Notes: generated by a model from the sequence alone, not told the origin. A DNA stretch of 64,000 nucleotides from Alkanindiges illinoisensis (GCF_004377485.1 NZ_SNTY01000007.1:1-64000), one strand, 5' to 3'. Counted from the stretch's first letter, positions 9,837-18,952 are shown. A program made the numbers and translations.

Positions 9837-9847
9837 ACGATAGCAAA

Positions 9848-10975
9848 TTAACGCTGAGCAATAGGCGTTACACTGCGCAGTTCTGGGCCAGTATATTCTG
9901 CACTTGGGCGAATAATACGGTTATCGGCACGCTGTTCCATCACATGGGCAGCCCAGCCAGTCAGACGGCTCATCACAAAAATTGGTGTGAACAGCTTGGT
10001 AGGAATCCCCATGAAGTGATAAGCCGACGCATGGAAAAAGTCTGCATTACAGAACAGTTTTTTCTCGCGCCACATCACTTCTTCACAGCGCACAGACACT
10101 GGATACAGTACGGTATCGCCTACATCAGCCGCCAGTTTTTCTGACCATTGCTTGATAATGCCATTACGTGGATCGTTGTCCTTATAGATGGCATGACCAA
10201 AGCCCATGATCTTGTCTTTGCGTGCCAGCATGGCCATCATTTCGCTTTCGGCATGATCAGGATCAGTGAATTTTTCAATCATGTCCATCGCGGCTTCGTT
10301 GGCGCCACCATGCAATGGGCCACGCAGGGAGCCAATCGCGCCAGTCACGCAGGAATGCATGTCAGACAGGGTTGACGCACACACACGCGCAGTGAATGTA
10401 GAGGCATTGAACTCATGCTCTGCGTACAAAATCAGCGATACATTCATTACCTTGGCATGTAATTCATTCGGCTTCTCGCCTTTTAACAAATGCAGGAAAT
10501 GCGCGCCGATGGAATCATCATCGGTGTTTTCATCAATACGCACGCCGTCATGGCTAAAGCGATACCAATAGGTAATGATGGACGGGAATGCAGCCAGCAG
10601 GCGGTCAGCCACGTCCTGCTGCTGATCAAATGATTGTTCTGTTTCAAGGTTACCCAGCATCGAGCAGCCAGTACGCATCACATCCATGGGATGAGAATCG
10701 GCAGGAATGCGTTCCAGCACGTCTTTTAATGCCTGAGGCAGGCTACGCAGGCCTTTTAACTTGGCCTTGTAGGCAGCCAGTTGTTCAGCATTCGGCAGTT
10801 CACCAAAGAAAATCAGGTAAGCAACTTCTTCAAACTCACAATGTTCCGCAAGGTCTTTGACATCGTAACCGCGATAGGTTAAACCCGCGCCAGATTTTCC
10901 TACAGTAGACAGTGCTGTTTTACCCGCTACCTGACCACGCAGCCCCGCACCAGACAATACTTTACCTTCTGCCAT
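9848..10975 (-). CDS. prpC: 2-methylcitrate synthase
   Basis: PrpC condenses propionyl-CoA with oxaloacetate to 2-methylcitrate. At 375 residues this is the short PrpC/citrate-synthase-II class rather than the roughly 430-residue GltA. Conserved parts are TYRGYDVKDLAEHCEFEEVAYL, the first catalytic His in RGPLHGGANEA, the second in MGFGHAIYKDNDPRN, and the Arg/Asp segment VMEQRADNRIIRP. prpB lies 2 bases upstream and carries the AGGAG ribosome site of prpC in its tail. The operon ends here: no prpD or acnD/prpF follows. Confidence 0.93.
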   Translation of the reverse strand: MAEGKVLSGAGLRGQVAGKTALSTVGKSGAGLTYRGYDVKDLAEHCEFEEVAYLIFFGELPNAEQLAAYKAKLKGLRSLPQALKDVLERIPADSHPMDVMRTGCSMLGNLETEQSFDQQQDVADRLLAAFPSIITYWYRFSHDGVRIDENTDDDSIGAHFLHLLKGEKPNELHAKVMNVSLILYAEHEFNASTFTARVCASTLSDMHSCVTGAIGSLRGPLHGGANEAAMDMIEKFTDPDHAESEMMAMLARKDKIMGFGHAIYKDNDPRNGIIKQWSEKLAADVGDTVLYPVSVRCEEVMWREKKLFCNADFFHASAYHFMGIPTKLFTPIFVMSRLTGWAAHVMEQRADNRIIRPSAEYTGPELRSVTPIAQR

Positions 10976-10977
10976 TG

Positions 10978-11862
10978 TTATTTCTCCTGTTTAAAGAGTT
11001 GATCTAATTTGTCTTCAAAAGAATGATAGTTCAGGAACTCGTACAGCTCGCTGCGCTTTTGCATGTTGTCCAGTACATTGACCTGCGTGCCTTCCTTGCG
11101 AATGGCCTGCATGACTTCCAGTGCCGCTTTTTGCATGGCACGGGTGGCAGATAGCGGATACAGCACCATGCCAATACCTTGCTCACCCAATTCATCCACG
11201 GTGTAATACGGGGTTGTACCAAATTCGGTAATATTAGCCAGAACCGGAACACCAACAGCATCAACCACTTTGCGGTACATGGTAATGTCAGTCATGGCTT
11301 CGGCAAAAATGGCATCAGCGCCCGCTTCTACGCAAGCACAGGCACGGTCAATCACACCCTGCAAGCCTTCCTGTTGCAGCGCATCGGTGCGGGCCATCAG
11401 TACAAAATCGGGATCAGTTTTGGCATCAGCTGCCGCTTTAATGCGATCAACCATTTCTGCCTGAGTCACGATTTCCTTGTTAGGACGGTGACCACAGCGT
11501 TTTTGTGCGACCTGATCTTCAATATGCACGGCAGCAGCACCAGCACGAATCATTTCCTTAATGGTACGGGAAATATTGAATGCACCACCCCAGCCAGTAT
11601 CAATATCCACCAGCAACGGGGTATCAACCTGACTGGTAATACGGCGCACATCGGTCAGTACGTCATCCAGACTGGTCATGCCAAGGTCTGGCAAGCCGTA
11701 AGAGTAGTTGGCAACACCGGCACCGGACAGGTAAATGGCCTTATAGCCGACTTGCGTTGCCATCATGGCGGCATAGGCATTCACCGTACCGAGGATTTGT
11801 AATGGTTTTTCTACAGCGAGCGCATCGCGGAAACGACGGCCTGCGGAATTTGACTGACTCAT
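10978..11862 (-). CDS. prpB: 2-methylisocitrate lyase
   Basis: PrpB splits 2-methylisocitrate into pyruvate and succinate, the last step of the methylcitrate cycle. The start at 11862 ([15 protein letters not shown]) gives 294 residues, the family length; in-frame starts at 11874 and 11931 would add unconserved residues. The signature KRCGH places the catalytic Cys at residue 123, as in E. coli Prp[10 protein letters not shown] gives the metal-binding aspartates near 86 and 88, and [21 protein letters not shown] is typical. First gene of prpBC. The usual neighbouring regulator (PrpR or a GntR protein) is absent; emrB lies upstream instead. Confidence 0.93.
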   Translation of the reverse strand: MSQSNSAGRRFRDALAVEKPLQILGTVNAYAAMMATQVGYKAIYLSGAGVANYSYGLPDLGMTSLDDVLTDVRRITSQVDTPLLVDIDTGWGGAFNISRTIKEMIRAGAAAVHIEDQVAQKRCGHRPNKEIVTQAEMVDRIKAAADAKTDPDFVLMARTDALQQEGLQGVIDRACACVEAGADAIFAEAMTDITMYRKVVDAVGVPVLANITEFGTTPYYTVDELGEQGIGMVLYPLSATRAMQKAALEVMQAIRKEGTQVNVLDNMQKRSELYEFLNYHSFEDKLDQLFKQEK

Positions 11863-11930
11863 AAAAATATCCATTAGCGTTGCAACGTGATAATGGTTGC
11901 CGAGTATATAAAGCTTTAACCAAGCTTGCA

Positions 11931-11963
11931 CCGTTAAATTGAATAAAAACTCTAATTTAACGG
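11931..11963. promoter_or_regulatory. 10-bp inverted repeat upstream of prpB
   Basis: Perfect arms CCGTTAAATT (11931-11940) and AATTTAACGG (11954-11963) around 13 bases. It lies between the emrB stop and the prpB promoter region and has no T-run, so it may be a regulator site or a weak terminator of emrAB. A TATACT -10-like hexamer, read on the minus strand, lies between it and prpB. Confidence 0.45.
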
Positions 11964-11989
11964 CGCAATCATGATGTTTTCTGCCAATT

Positions 11990-13534
11990 CTAGTGAACCG
12001 CCATGTTATCTACAGAACTATTGCTGGGTTTCTTCACAAAAAAGACAATAAAGGCCGTGGCAAACATGAGTGCAGCCAGCATTTTTAGGATGTCGTTAAA
12101 GGTTAAGGTCAGTGCTTGCAAATGCATTTGTCGACTCAGCATGGTAATCGCCAGTTGTTCCGCCTGATCGCCAGCCATCGTCTGATACTTGGCGGTTAAT
12201 TGCGCCACATAATCCACCACTTCAGGACGTGATGGAATCAGGTAGCTGCTTAGGCCAGTGACATGCACTGCCATGCGCTGGTCAATCAGCGTGTTAATAA
12301 TAGCCAGACCAATTGCCCCGCCAATATTACGGGTCAGGTTGTATACGCCGCTAGCACTTTTGATCTTATTAAGCGGCAAGGTCGACATCGCCAGTTGCGA
12401 CATAATAATCAGGCCCATCATCATGCCAATGCCGCGCAACACCTGTGGCCAAAAAAACTCTCCAAAATCGCTTTGGGTAGTCAGATTGGCGTTTAGCGCA
12501 ACGCCCAGTGCTGCAATTGAAAGGCCTGCAAAAATCACCTTGCGCGCATCAAACTTGGACATCACCGAACCCACAAAAGGCGCAAACAGGAACATGGTAA
12601 TGCCCATCACCAGCATGATATGGCCAATCTGGCTACTGTTCATGCCACGAACCTGACCCAGAAATACCGGAACGATATACACCATGCCATACAGCGCCAT
12701 GCCCAATACAAAGGTCATCATGGAACTTAAGCTGAAATTACGGTTATTGAAAACACTAAGATCAACAATTGGCTGGCGCACTGTCAGGCAGCGGTAGAAA
12801 AAAATAATTGCCGAAAGCAAACAGGCAATGGCGGTATATAAAATCGCATGGTCGGAAAACCAGTCATTCCGTGGGCCTTCATCCAGCACAAACTCAAGCC
12901 CACCCAGAAAAATAGCCATACTGGCCAGTCCCAGCCAGTCAATCTGGGCAAACAATTCCGGATTGGGTTTATCCAGATCCTGCGCTGAATACACAAATGA
13001 GGCAATCAGCAGCCCCGGCATGATATTGATGAAAAACATCCAGTGCCACGAAAAATGCGTGGTGAGCCAGCCGCCCAGTGTCGGGCCAATAGCCGGGCCA
13101 AGTGTACTCACCATTCCTACCACAACCATGGGCAAGGCTTGTTTTTCCTTGGGGAACAATACAAATAGCGCTGCCATGGTGGTGGGAATCATGCCACCGC
13201 CCAGAAAACCCTGAAAGGCGCGAAATACCAGCATGGATTCCAGATTCCATGAGAAACCGCACATTAAAGAAGCCAGCGAAAAACCCAGTGCTGAAATGGT
13301 AAAATACACTCGGGTCGACAACAAATTGGACAGCAAGGCTGACAGTGGAATGGCAATAACTTCGGCAATCAGGTAAATGGTTTGTACCCATGCAACTTCA
13401 CTCTGACTTGCCCCAAGGCCTGCCTGAATTTCATTGATTGAACTGGCTACAATCTGAATATCCAGAATTGCCATAAAGTTGCCAAAGACCATGGCACCAA
13501 ACATGGCCCATGCCGCAGCAGGACTAATTTTCAT
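11990..13534 (-). CDS. emrB: DHA2-family multidrug efflux permease (EmrB-like)
   Basis: This is a 14-helix major-facilitator drug:proton antiporter of the EmrB/QacA type. With ATG at 13534 (a TTG two codons upstream is possible) it has 514 residues. DHA2 signatures are present: [21 protein letters not shown], motif A-like [17 protein letters not shown], and motif C-like [12 protein letters not shown] near residue 150. It lies downstream of emrA on the same strand with a gap of about 170 bases. Together with EmrA and the divergent TolC-like protein it should form an inner-membrane/periplasm/outer-membrane pump. Substrates cannot be told from sequence. Confidence 0.9.
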   Translation of the reverse strand: MKISPAAAWAMFGAMVFGNFMAILDIQIVASSINEIQAGLGASQSEVAWVQTIYLIAEVIAIPLSALLSNLLSTRVYFTISALGFSLASLMCGFSWNLESMLVFRAFQGFLGGGMIPTTMAALFVLFPKEKQALPMVVVGMVSTLGPAIGPTLGGWLTTHFSWHWMFFINIMPGLLIASFVYSAQDLDKPNPELFAQIDWLGLASMAIFLGGLEFVLDEGPRNDWFSDHAILYTAIACLLSAIIFFYRCLTVRQPIVDLSVFNNRNFSLSSMMTFVLGMALYGMVYIVPVFLGQVRGMNSSQIGHIMLVMGITMFLFAPFVGSVMSKFDARKVIFAGLSIAALGVALNANLTTQSDFGEFFWPQVLRGIGMMMGLIIMSQLAMSTLPLNKIKSASGVYNLTRNIGGAIGLAIINTLIDQRMAVHVTGLSSYLIPSRPEVVDYVAQLTAKYQTMAGDQAEQLAITMLSRQMHLQALTLTFNDILKMLAALMFATAFIVFFVKKPSNSSVDNMAVH

Positions 13535-13708
13535 ACTCAATTCCAGTGCTGACCACTATTTTTAAAAACAACAACTTTAACCACAATAGCAACTGCCCAA
13601 ATAAACATGATCTGGACAGTTTTACTATTGGTTTAAAACACCCAAAAGCAGTGGCAATGTAATGACAAAATCATGCCATCGAATTTAAGTAATGATTTAT
13701 TAGGATGA

Positions 13709-14935
13709 TTAGGTCCGCAAATCAACTTTCACTGTGGCTGACAAACCCGGACGCAATACCGGATCAGCTGCTTTGCGATCCAAAAGGATTTTTACCGGCA
13801 CACGCTGGACAACCTTGTTAAAGTTACCAGTAGCATTTTCAGGTGGCATCAGGGAAAATTCGGCACCGGAAGCTGGTGAAAAGCTATCAATATGCCCGGT
13901 AAACTCATGATCAGGATAGGCATCCAGTTCTACTGTTACTTTCTGGCCAACATGCATATCAGTAATCTGGGTTTCCTTGAAGTTGGCTTCTACAAAGGTT
14001 TTTTCCAGAGGTACAATGGCCAATAAGCGGGTTTGCGGATTAACCCGGCTACCCAGACGCACCGCCAGATCACCAATGGTGCCAGAAACCGGGGCAACGA
14101 CCTGAGCAGATGAGGCATCTACGCCAATCAGGTTAACATTGGCCTTGGCACTGTTCACATCTGCCACCAATTGCTCACGGCTGGCTTGGATGCTGCCAAA
14201 CTGGGCTTTGGCACCTCCAATACCTGCTTCTGCACGTTTAACTTGCGCCTGTGCGGCCTGATATTGCGCTTGCGCGGATTGATATTGTGCCTGTGCCGAT
14301 TGATATTGCGCCTGTACCGATTCAACACGCTGGTTTGTAGTCACCCCTTCCCGTAATAAGGCATTATAACGCGCTGCATCTTTTTGTGTTCTTGCTACTT
14401 CGGCCTGTGCCTGATTCACGCCAGCCTGTGCCTGCTTGAGTCCAGCATATGCCTGATCAAGTCCAGCCTGCGCTTCCAGAATTACCGCGTTCTGACTGGC
14501 TGCATTTTGCTGCTGCACACTAAGAGCGGCTTCTTTAAGCTGGGTGATTGCCTGTGCCTGCTCATAACGTGCCTGTGTATCACGGTCGTCCAGTTTCATT
14601 AGAACCTGACCGGCTTTGACTTCCTGGTTATTTTTGACGTTTAGCTGGGTAATTTCGCCAGCAACACGTGGACTAACCCAGGTAACATCAGCCTTTAGAT
14701 AGGCGTTATCAGTGGATTCATAAAACCGGTAAACCAGAAAATAATAAATGATCCCCAGTACGGCAAGGACTAAAAAAATTGCTAAAATAATCTTGGGTAA
14801 ACGCTTTCTCTTATTGATTGCAGAAGCATCCTGAGTCTGTGCATCCGCATGAGATGACACGCTTTCCTCTGTCATATTGCTCTGGGCATGATGAACAGCA
14901 TCAGGCGATTGAACATTTGTGGCATTGGCCGACAT
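13709..14935 (-). CDS. emrA: EmrA/HlyD-type periplasmic adaptor
   Basis: This 408-residue membrane fusion protein links EmrB to an outer-membrane channel. The start at 14935 has AAGGAG seven bases upstream; the frame extends farther but would run through the operator. After a polar N terminus and a transmembrane helix (IILAIFLVLAVLGIIYYFLV), a biotinyl-lipoyl half-motif (NVKNNQEVKAGQVLMKLDD), a long alpha-hairpin coiled coil rich in Gln/Ala, and the returning beta-barrel (VVAPVSGTIGDLAVRLGS) follow in family order. The hairpin contains a 7-residue AQAQYQS-like repeat encoded by 21-base tandem units at about 14255-14320. Confidence 0.92.
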   Translation of the reverse strand: MSANATNVQSPDAVHHAQSNMTEESVSSHADAQTQDASAINKRKRLPKIILAIFLVLAVLGIIYYFLVYRFYESTDNAYLKADVTWVSPRVAGEITQLNVKNNQEVKAGQVLMKLDDRDTQARYEQAQAITQLKEAALSVQQQNAASQNAVILEAQAGLDQAYAGLKQAQAGVNQAQAEVARTQKDAARYNALLREGVTTNQRVESVQAQYQSAQAQYQSAQAQYQAAQAQVKRAEAGIGGAKAQFGSIQASREQLVADVNSAKANVNLIGVDASSAQVVAPVSGTIGDLAVRLGSRVNPQTRLLAIVPLEKTFVEANFKETQITDMHVGQKVTVELDAYPDHEFTGHIDSFSPASGAEFSLMPPENATGNFNKVVQRVPVKILLDRKAADPVLRPGLSATVKVDLRT

Positions 14936-14969
14936 TTTATGCTCCTTGCGCAGCATCAAGGTGAATGAT

Positions 14970-14992
14970 ATTGTACTGTACCGAACAGTACA
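14970..14992. promoter_or_regulatory. palindromic operator/promoter between emrA and tetR
   Basis: Inverted arms TGTACTG (14972-14978) and CAGTACA (14986-14992) around 7 bases, in the gap shared by the divergent genes. A minus-strand -10-like TACAAT (14970-14975) overlaps the left arm, so binding there would block emrA transcription. This fits autoregulation by the adjacent TetR-type protein; binding itself is inferred. Confidence 0.65.
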
Positions 14993-15068
14993 TTTTGCTG
15001 GCAAGAGCAGTTTGCACTTTTTTTGCGTGGAATCTACCAGGGCGGTTAATTTTCTATGGGTTTTTTCG

Positions 15069-15722
15069 ATGAGTAACGTGCAAGACACGCCGCAGTCAGG
15101 CTGTACCGCGGCCCTGACCCGTCGTGGCATTGAGCGACGGGCGTCATTGTTGCAGGCAGCCAATACACTTTTTCTGGAAAAAGGCTTTAATGCCGTTAGC
15201 CTTGACGATATTGTACAGTTTTGTGGTGGTTCAAAAGCAGCGATTTATCAGTATTTTGGCAATAAAAAAGGATTGCTGGCTGCCCTGTTTGAATATCGCT
15301 GCGAGAAGTTTTTTAAATCCAATCCACCACCGCAATGGCAACCTAGCCAGTCCCTGCATGAAATCATGCTGCTAACGGCCAAGTCTGTGTATATTGCCTT
15401 TACCGATGCGGACAATATTGCGTTTATGCGGCTGGTGGTTGAGGAGTCACAGCGTGATCCTGAACTGGCACAACTGGCATACGATTCCGGTCCACGGCGT
15501 GGCTTGCTCATTGTGGCCAATCTGCTGGAACGTGCCCATGCACAGGGCGAAATTGACTGCCCTCACCCTTATGAATCGGCGACACTATTCTTTGGCATGT
15601 TGCGACATGCCCAATGGCGCTTGCTGGTGGGCCTTTCTCCACTGGAAGACCATCTGGATGCTGATCATTACCTTAAATATCTGGTTGAACGTTTTTTAGC
15701 AGGACATCGTCTTTCATCATGA
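15069..15722 (+). CDS. TetR-family transcriptional regulator of the efflux locus
   Basis: This is a 217-residue TetR-type repressor. The N-terminal helix-turn-helix is clear: ERRASLLQAANTLFLEKGFNAVSLDDIVQFCGGSKAAIYQYFGNKKGLL, residues about 20-70. The C-terminal ligand domain resembles the AcrR_C class (FMRLVVEESQRDPELAQLAYDSGP). The start at 15069 (MSNVQDT) is favoured because the longer frame from 14919 would cross the palindrome and overlap emrA. Divergent from emrAB and overlapping tolC by 4 bases (ATGA), it probably represses both transcripts and is released by a pump substrate. Confidence 0.88.
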   Translation: MSNVQDTPQSGCTAALTRRGIERRASLLQAANTLFLEKGFNAVSLDDIVQFCGGSKAAIYQYFGNKKGLLAALFEYRCEKFFKSNPPPQWQPSQSLHEIMLLTAKSVYIAFTDADNIAFMRLVVEESQRDPELAQLAYDSGPRRGLLIVANLLERAHAQGEIDCPHPYESATLFFGMLRHAQWRLLVGLSPLEDHLDADHYLKYLVERFLAGHRLSS

Positions 15723-17002
15723 ACCTTTCTTATTTTCGTGCGCCTGCCTTATCGGTTCGGGCTTCGGTTTTGTTATGCGCAATGATTACGACCCCTGTGG
15801 CAGTTTATGCCCAAACCTTACAGGAAAGTATTGCACTGGCCAAAAACTATCAGTCAGAGCGTCGTCTGGCCGGTTTACAGGTACAAGATCAGGCTGCCCA
15901 ACTGGCACAAATCCGCGCTCAATATGGCTTTAAGCTCAGTGCCAATGCCGAAATTGGTGCAGGCTATATCACCACAGAAAAAAATGCACTGTTTCCTGAA
16001 GAAGGCAAACGCTTTCCACAAACTGTAGGCGTGCAGTTTAGTTATCCTTTATATACCGCTGGCCGTCAGCAACTGGCAGTTCAGGCAGCACAAACCGGCA
16101 TTGAAGCTGCTGAAGCCAATGTCGGTTATGTCGATACACAGGCTGCACTGGCAGCGATTAGCTTACATGCGGCCATTACCCGTGATTTGGCACTTATTCA
16201 ACTGGAACAGGACAATCAGCGTTCGCTGGATCAGGCTGCCCGTGATGCAAGCCTACGCTTAAAAGCAGGTGAAGTTACTAAAACCGATCTGGCACAGGCC
16301 AATGCGCGACAGGCACAGGGAGCTGCCAGTCAAAGCCGTGCTGAAGCCACATTATTGGTCGATCAATCACGCTATGTTCAGCTCACTGGCCAAAGTCCGC
16401 AAAACCTTGAGCCATTGCAACAGGTGCCCACAGTGCCCAGCTTAACTGAGGCACTCACCATGATTGAAAGTACTCCCTTGATTGAAAATGCACGCCTGCA
16501 ATTAAAAGCAGCACAGCAACAATTGGCGCTGAGTCACCGGGAAAACTATCCCAGTATTCAACTGGCTGGCCGTGCAAATACTCAGGATGATAGCGACTTT
16601 TCAACCACTCGACTGGGCGCGTATGGTGTAAGTTTGCAAGCCAGCTTACCCATTCTGGATGGCGGCACACGAAAGGCAGAAGTGCAGCGCTCACAGGCAC
16701 GGGTTGCTATGGCACAGGAACAGCTCGACAGTAACCGTCGCCAGCTCCAGCAGCGCCTGACTGAAAACTATGCCATGCTGCAAACCAGCCAGAATCAGTA
16801 TCCGGCCCTAATCAAGGCACGCGATGCGGCACAACTGGCGCTACAAACCATTCGCCGTGAGCTGGAACTAGGCACACGTACCACCTATGACCTGCTCACT
16901 GCCGAGCAAACCCTGCTGGATGCCAATACCCAGCTCATTTTAAATCAGGAAGATCAGGCCTTAAATGCCTATCAGATTCTGGCTCAGCTTAATCGCCTGT
17001 AA
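15719..17002 (+). CDS. TolC-family outer-membrane efflux protein
   Basis: This 427-residue outer-membrane factor forms the exit duct of the tripartite pump. A signal peptide (hydrophobic run VLLCAMITTPVAVYA, cut before Q-TLQESI near residue 32) is followed by two OEP repeats with long Gln/Ala-rich coiled coils. YPLYTAGRQQLAVQAAQ and LPILDGGTRKAEVQRSQ mark the equivalent turn in each repeat. The start codon overlaps the tetR stop, so it is translated with the regulator. Encoding the duct with the repressor, opposite the emrAB genes, gives a self-contained locus. Confidence 0.9.
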   Translation: MNLSYFRAPALSVRASVLLCAMITTPVAVYAQTLQESIALAKNYQSERRLAGLQVQDQAAQLAQIRAQYGFKLSANAEIGAGYITTEKNALFPEEGKRFPQTVGVQFSYPLYTAGRQQLAVQAAQTGIEAAEANVGYVDTQAALAAISLHAAITRDLALIQLEQDNQRSLDQAARDASLRLKAGEVTKTDLAQANARQAQGAASQSRAEATLLVDQSRYVQLTGQSPQNLEPLQQVPTVPSLTEALTMIESTPLIENARLQLKAAQQQLALSHRENYPSIQLAGRANTQDDSDFSTTRLGAYGVSLQASLPILDGGTRKAEVQRSQARVAMAQEQLDSNRRQLQQRLTENYAMLQTSQNQYPALIKARDAAQLALQTIRRELELGTRTTYDLLTAEQTLLDANTQLILNQEDQALNAYQILAQLNRL

Positions 17003-17121
17003 CCGACAATATGTAATGACAATTGCATTACTTTCTGAACGATGTTGAAAAAGATGAGCTGTTTTTTCTTTAAAACGCTTGTATAGAGTAATGCATTCGC
17101 TGCATCAAATCAGGATAGCCT

Positions 17122-17151
17122 TTGCAGGCTTGCCCCGCAATGGCTTATACT
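17122..17151 (+). promoter_or_regulatory. sigma70-like promoter of argF
   Basis: TTGCAG at 17122-17127 and TATACT at 17146-17151 with an 18-base spacer; the start would fall near 17158, giving a leader of about 70 bases. Confidence 0.6.
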
Positions 17152-17176
17152 CGGGACAGTCTTACCTATTAAACAG

Positions 17177-17216
17177 ATGACATTGGCTGTGAGCACCATT
17201 TAAGGTGCTCATTGTT
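17177..17216 (+). promoter_or_regulatory. argF leader: 8-codon mini-ORF ending in a terminator-like hairpin
   Basis: A perfect 7-bp stem, GAGCACC (17191-17197) with GGTGCTC (17204-17210), is followed by ATTGTTTTT, just before the argF ribosome site GGAG. A mini-ORF (17177-17203, MTLAVSTI then TAA) stops exactly at the end of the loop. This looks like an attenuator; the mini-ORF lacks a strong ribosome site and has no Arg codon. Confidence 0.45.
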
Positions 17217-17230
17217 TTTGCGGAGACATT

Positions 17231-18148
17231 ATGGCCCTGCGGCATTTTTTAACCTTAACCGATCTTAGTAGTACAGAACTTAAAGCAATTATTGATCGTG
17301 CCATTGAACTCAAAGCCATGCAGCACAAAGGCGAAGTGTATCAGCCATTTGTCGGTAAAGTACTGGGCATGATTTTTGAGAAGTCCAGTACCCGTACCCG
17401 TGTTTCCTTTGAAGCAGGCATGATCCAGTTTGGTGGCGGTGCCATTTTTCTGTCACCACGCGATACTCAGCTGGGTCGTGGCGAACCCATTGAAGATTCT
17501 GCCCGGGTTATTTCCAGTATGCTGGATGTAGTCATGATCCGAACCTTTGCACATGCCACAGTAGAACGCTTTGCCCAGTACTCCAGAGTTCCAGTGATAA
17601 ACGGTCTGACAGATACCCATCACCCTTGCCAGTTGCTGGCCGACCTGCAAACTTTCAAGGAACATCGTGGTGAAATTGCCGGTAAGACCGTATCCTGGAT
17701 TGGTGATGGCAATAATATGTGCAACTCATACGTACATGCGGCGCATATGCTGGATTTTAAGCTACGTATTGCCACCCCGTATGGTTTTGAGCCGGAACCT
17801 GAGCTACTGGAAGAGTATGCACACTGTGTAGAGCTGGTAAAAAGTGCTGAGGAAGCTGCAGAAGGTTCTCACCTACTCACGACTGACGTCTGGGCCAGTA
17901 TGGGACAGGAAAATGAGCAGAATACTCGCAAACGCCGGTTTGCACCTTTCCAGATTTCACCGCCATTAATGGATCTGGCCAGCCCGGATGCCCTGTTTAT
18001 GCATTGCCTGCCTGCCCATCGTGGTGAGGAAATTTCAGAAGATATGCTGGATGATCCGCGTGCTGTAGTTTGGGATGAAGCAGAAAATCGCCTACATGCG
18101 CAAAAAGCACTGATTGAGTTTTTACTATTTGAATTGCAGAAAAAATAA
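17231..18148 (+). CDS. argF: ornithine carbamoyltransferase
   Basis: This cytosolic enzyme makes citrulline from ornithine and carbamoyl phosphate in arginine synthesis. It has 305 residues, the usual anabolic length. The carbamoyl-phosphate site [10 protein letters not shown] is at 51-60, [10 protein letters not shown] near 133, ornithine-binding DGNNMCNS near 160, and the catalytic [10 protein letters not shown] near 258. It is a single gene with its own promoter, hairpin leader and strong terminator. No other arg genes are in the window. Confidence 0.96.
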   Translation: MALRHFLTLTDLSSTELKAIIDRAIELKAMQHKGEVYQPFVGKVLGMIFEKSSTRTRVSFEAGMIQFGGGAIFLSPRDTQLGRGEPIEDSARVISSMLDVVMIRTFAHATVERFAQYSRVPVINGLTDTHHPCQLLADLQTFKEHRGEIAGKTVSWIGDGNNMCNSYVHAAHMLDFKLRIATPYGFEPEPELLEEYAHCVELVKSAEEAAEGSHLLTTDVWASMGQENEQNTRKRRFAPFQISPPLMDLASPDALFMHCLPAHRGEEISEDMLDDPRAVVWDEAENRLHAQKALIEFLLFELQKK

Positions 18149-18478
18149 AAATTCAGATGACTTAAATCAGGTGTTTTTTGCCAGACAATTCAGGGAACTT
18201 CGGTTCCCTTTTTTGCCTAAGCTTTTTTTTAAATACCAGCCCTTTCGCTTTTATCTGGTTCTTTAAGCCTATAGCATCACTCTGGTTAAAGTGCTTTACA
18301 AGTAGACCACCGCTACTTTTTTACTCCATTTTCTGCTTATTTTCCGCTTAAAACCCTTGTGAGTGATTTTCCCTTTACACGCTTTGCAGTTGCTCAACAC
18401 ACAATGACAGTTATTTACCGACACAGTTTTATGCCATGTTAAAACAGTAAAGTCGTTAATCTTAGTGAGGAACTCATC
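18149..18478 (+). other. argF terminator and upstream region of the basic-protein gene
   Basis: The stretch holds the argF terminator (18192-18214) and then about 260 AT-rich bases up to the GAGGAA ribosome site of the next gene. No ORF or RNA was recognised. Confidence 0.5.
18192..18214 (+). terminator. terminator of argF
   Basis: AGGGAAC and GTTCCCT arms (18192-18198, 18203-18209) around a TTCG tetraloop, then six T. Confidence 0.9.
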
Positions 18479-18925
18479 ATGGCTCGTGGAGATAAATCAG
18501 CATATACCGACAAGCAAAAACGTCAGGCTGAACACATTGAGGACAGCGAAAAAAAACAGGGGCGCTCAACCGATGATGCCGAGCGCATTGCCTGGGCTAC
18601 CGTAAACAAGCAAGATGGCGGTGGCAAGAAAAAGGCAGCCAGTAAGTCAGATTCCAAGACTACAAGCAGCAAGTCTGCTAGTACCAAATCTGAAAAACCC
18701 AAAACAGACTCTAAAGCCAAGTCAGATACTAAAGCTAAGCCAGCTTCTAAAACTGAGAGCAAAAAAGCTACCAGTAAGAAGTCTGATAGCAAAGCTGCGG
18801 ATAGCAAGAAATCAGCCAGCTCCAAGTCCAGCAGTAAAAAAACTGACGATAAAAAAGCCTCTCGTAAAAAGGATAGTGCTAAAAAATCGACAGAAAAGAA
18901 ATCAACCGATAAAAAAAGCAAATAA
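18479..18925 (+). CDS. small 'plasmid-stabilisation-like' protein with a histone-H1-like Lys/Ser tail
   Basis: The first 50 residues (SAYTDKQKRQAEHIEDSE, AERIAWATVNKQDGGG) match a short family often annotated as plasmid stabilisation protein, whose function is not established. From about residue 50 to 148 the sequence is low complexity, with repeated KS, KSD, SKK and TKSE units like the C-terminal tail of histone H1 or bacterial AlgP/HctB proteins. The tail suggests charge-driven DNA or RNA binding. The family head normally stands nearly alone, so the 100-residue tail is the odd part. Frame is unbroken and the ribosome site good, so it is probably expressed. Confidence 0.75.
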   Translation: MARGDKSAYTDKQKRQAEHIEDSEKKQGRSTDDAERIAWATVNKQDGGGKKKAASKSDSKTTSSKSASTKSEKPKTDSKAKSDTKAKPASKTESKKATSKKSDSKAADSKKSASSKSSSKKTDDKKASRKKDSAKKSTEKKSTDKKSK

Positions 18926-18952
18926 CCTGCTTGTGTGTTGATTGATCATTAA

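Noticed and set aside
15066-15068. longer N terminus for the TetR protein from 14919
   Set aside because: It would overlap emrA and cross the palindrome; the conserved part begins after 15069.
14936-15163. longer N terminus for EmrA
   Set aside because: It would read through the operator and into the tetR coding region; the ATG at 14935 has a good ribosome site.
18523-18921. 132-codon reverse ORF rich in Leu, Ser and Phe
   Set aside because: It is the exact antisense of the Lys/Ser-rich gene; the open frame follows from that codon bias, and it lacks a ribosome site.
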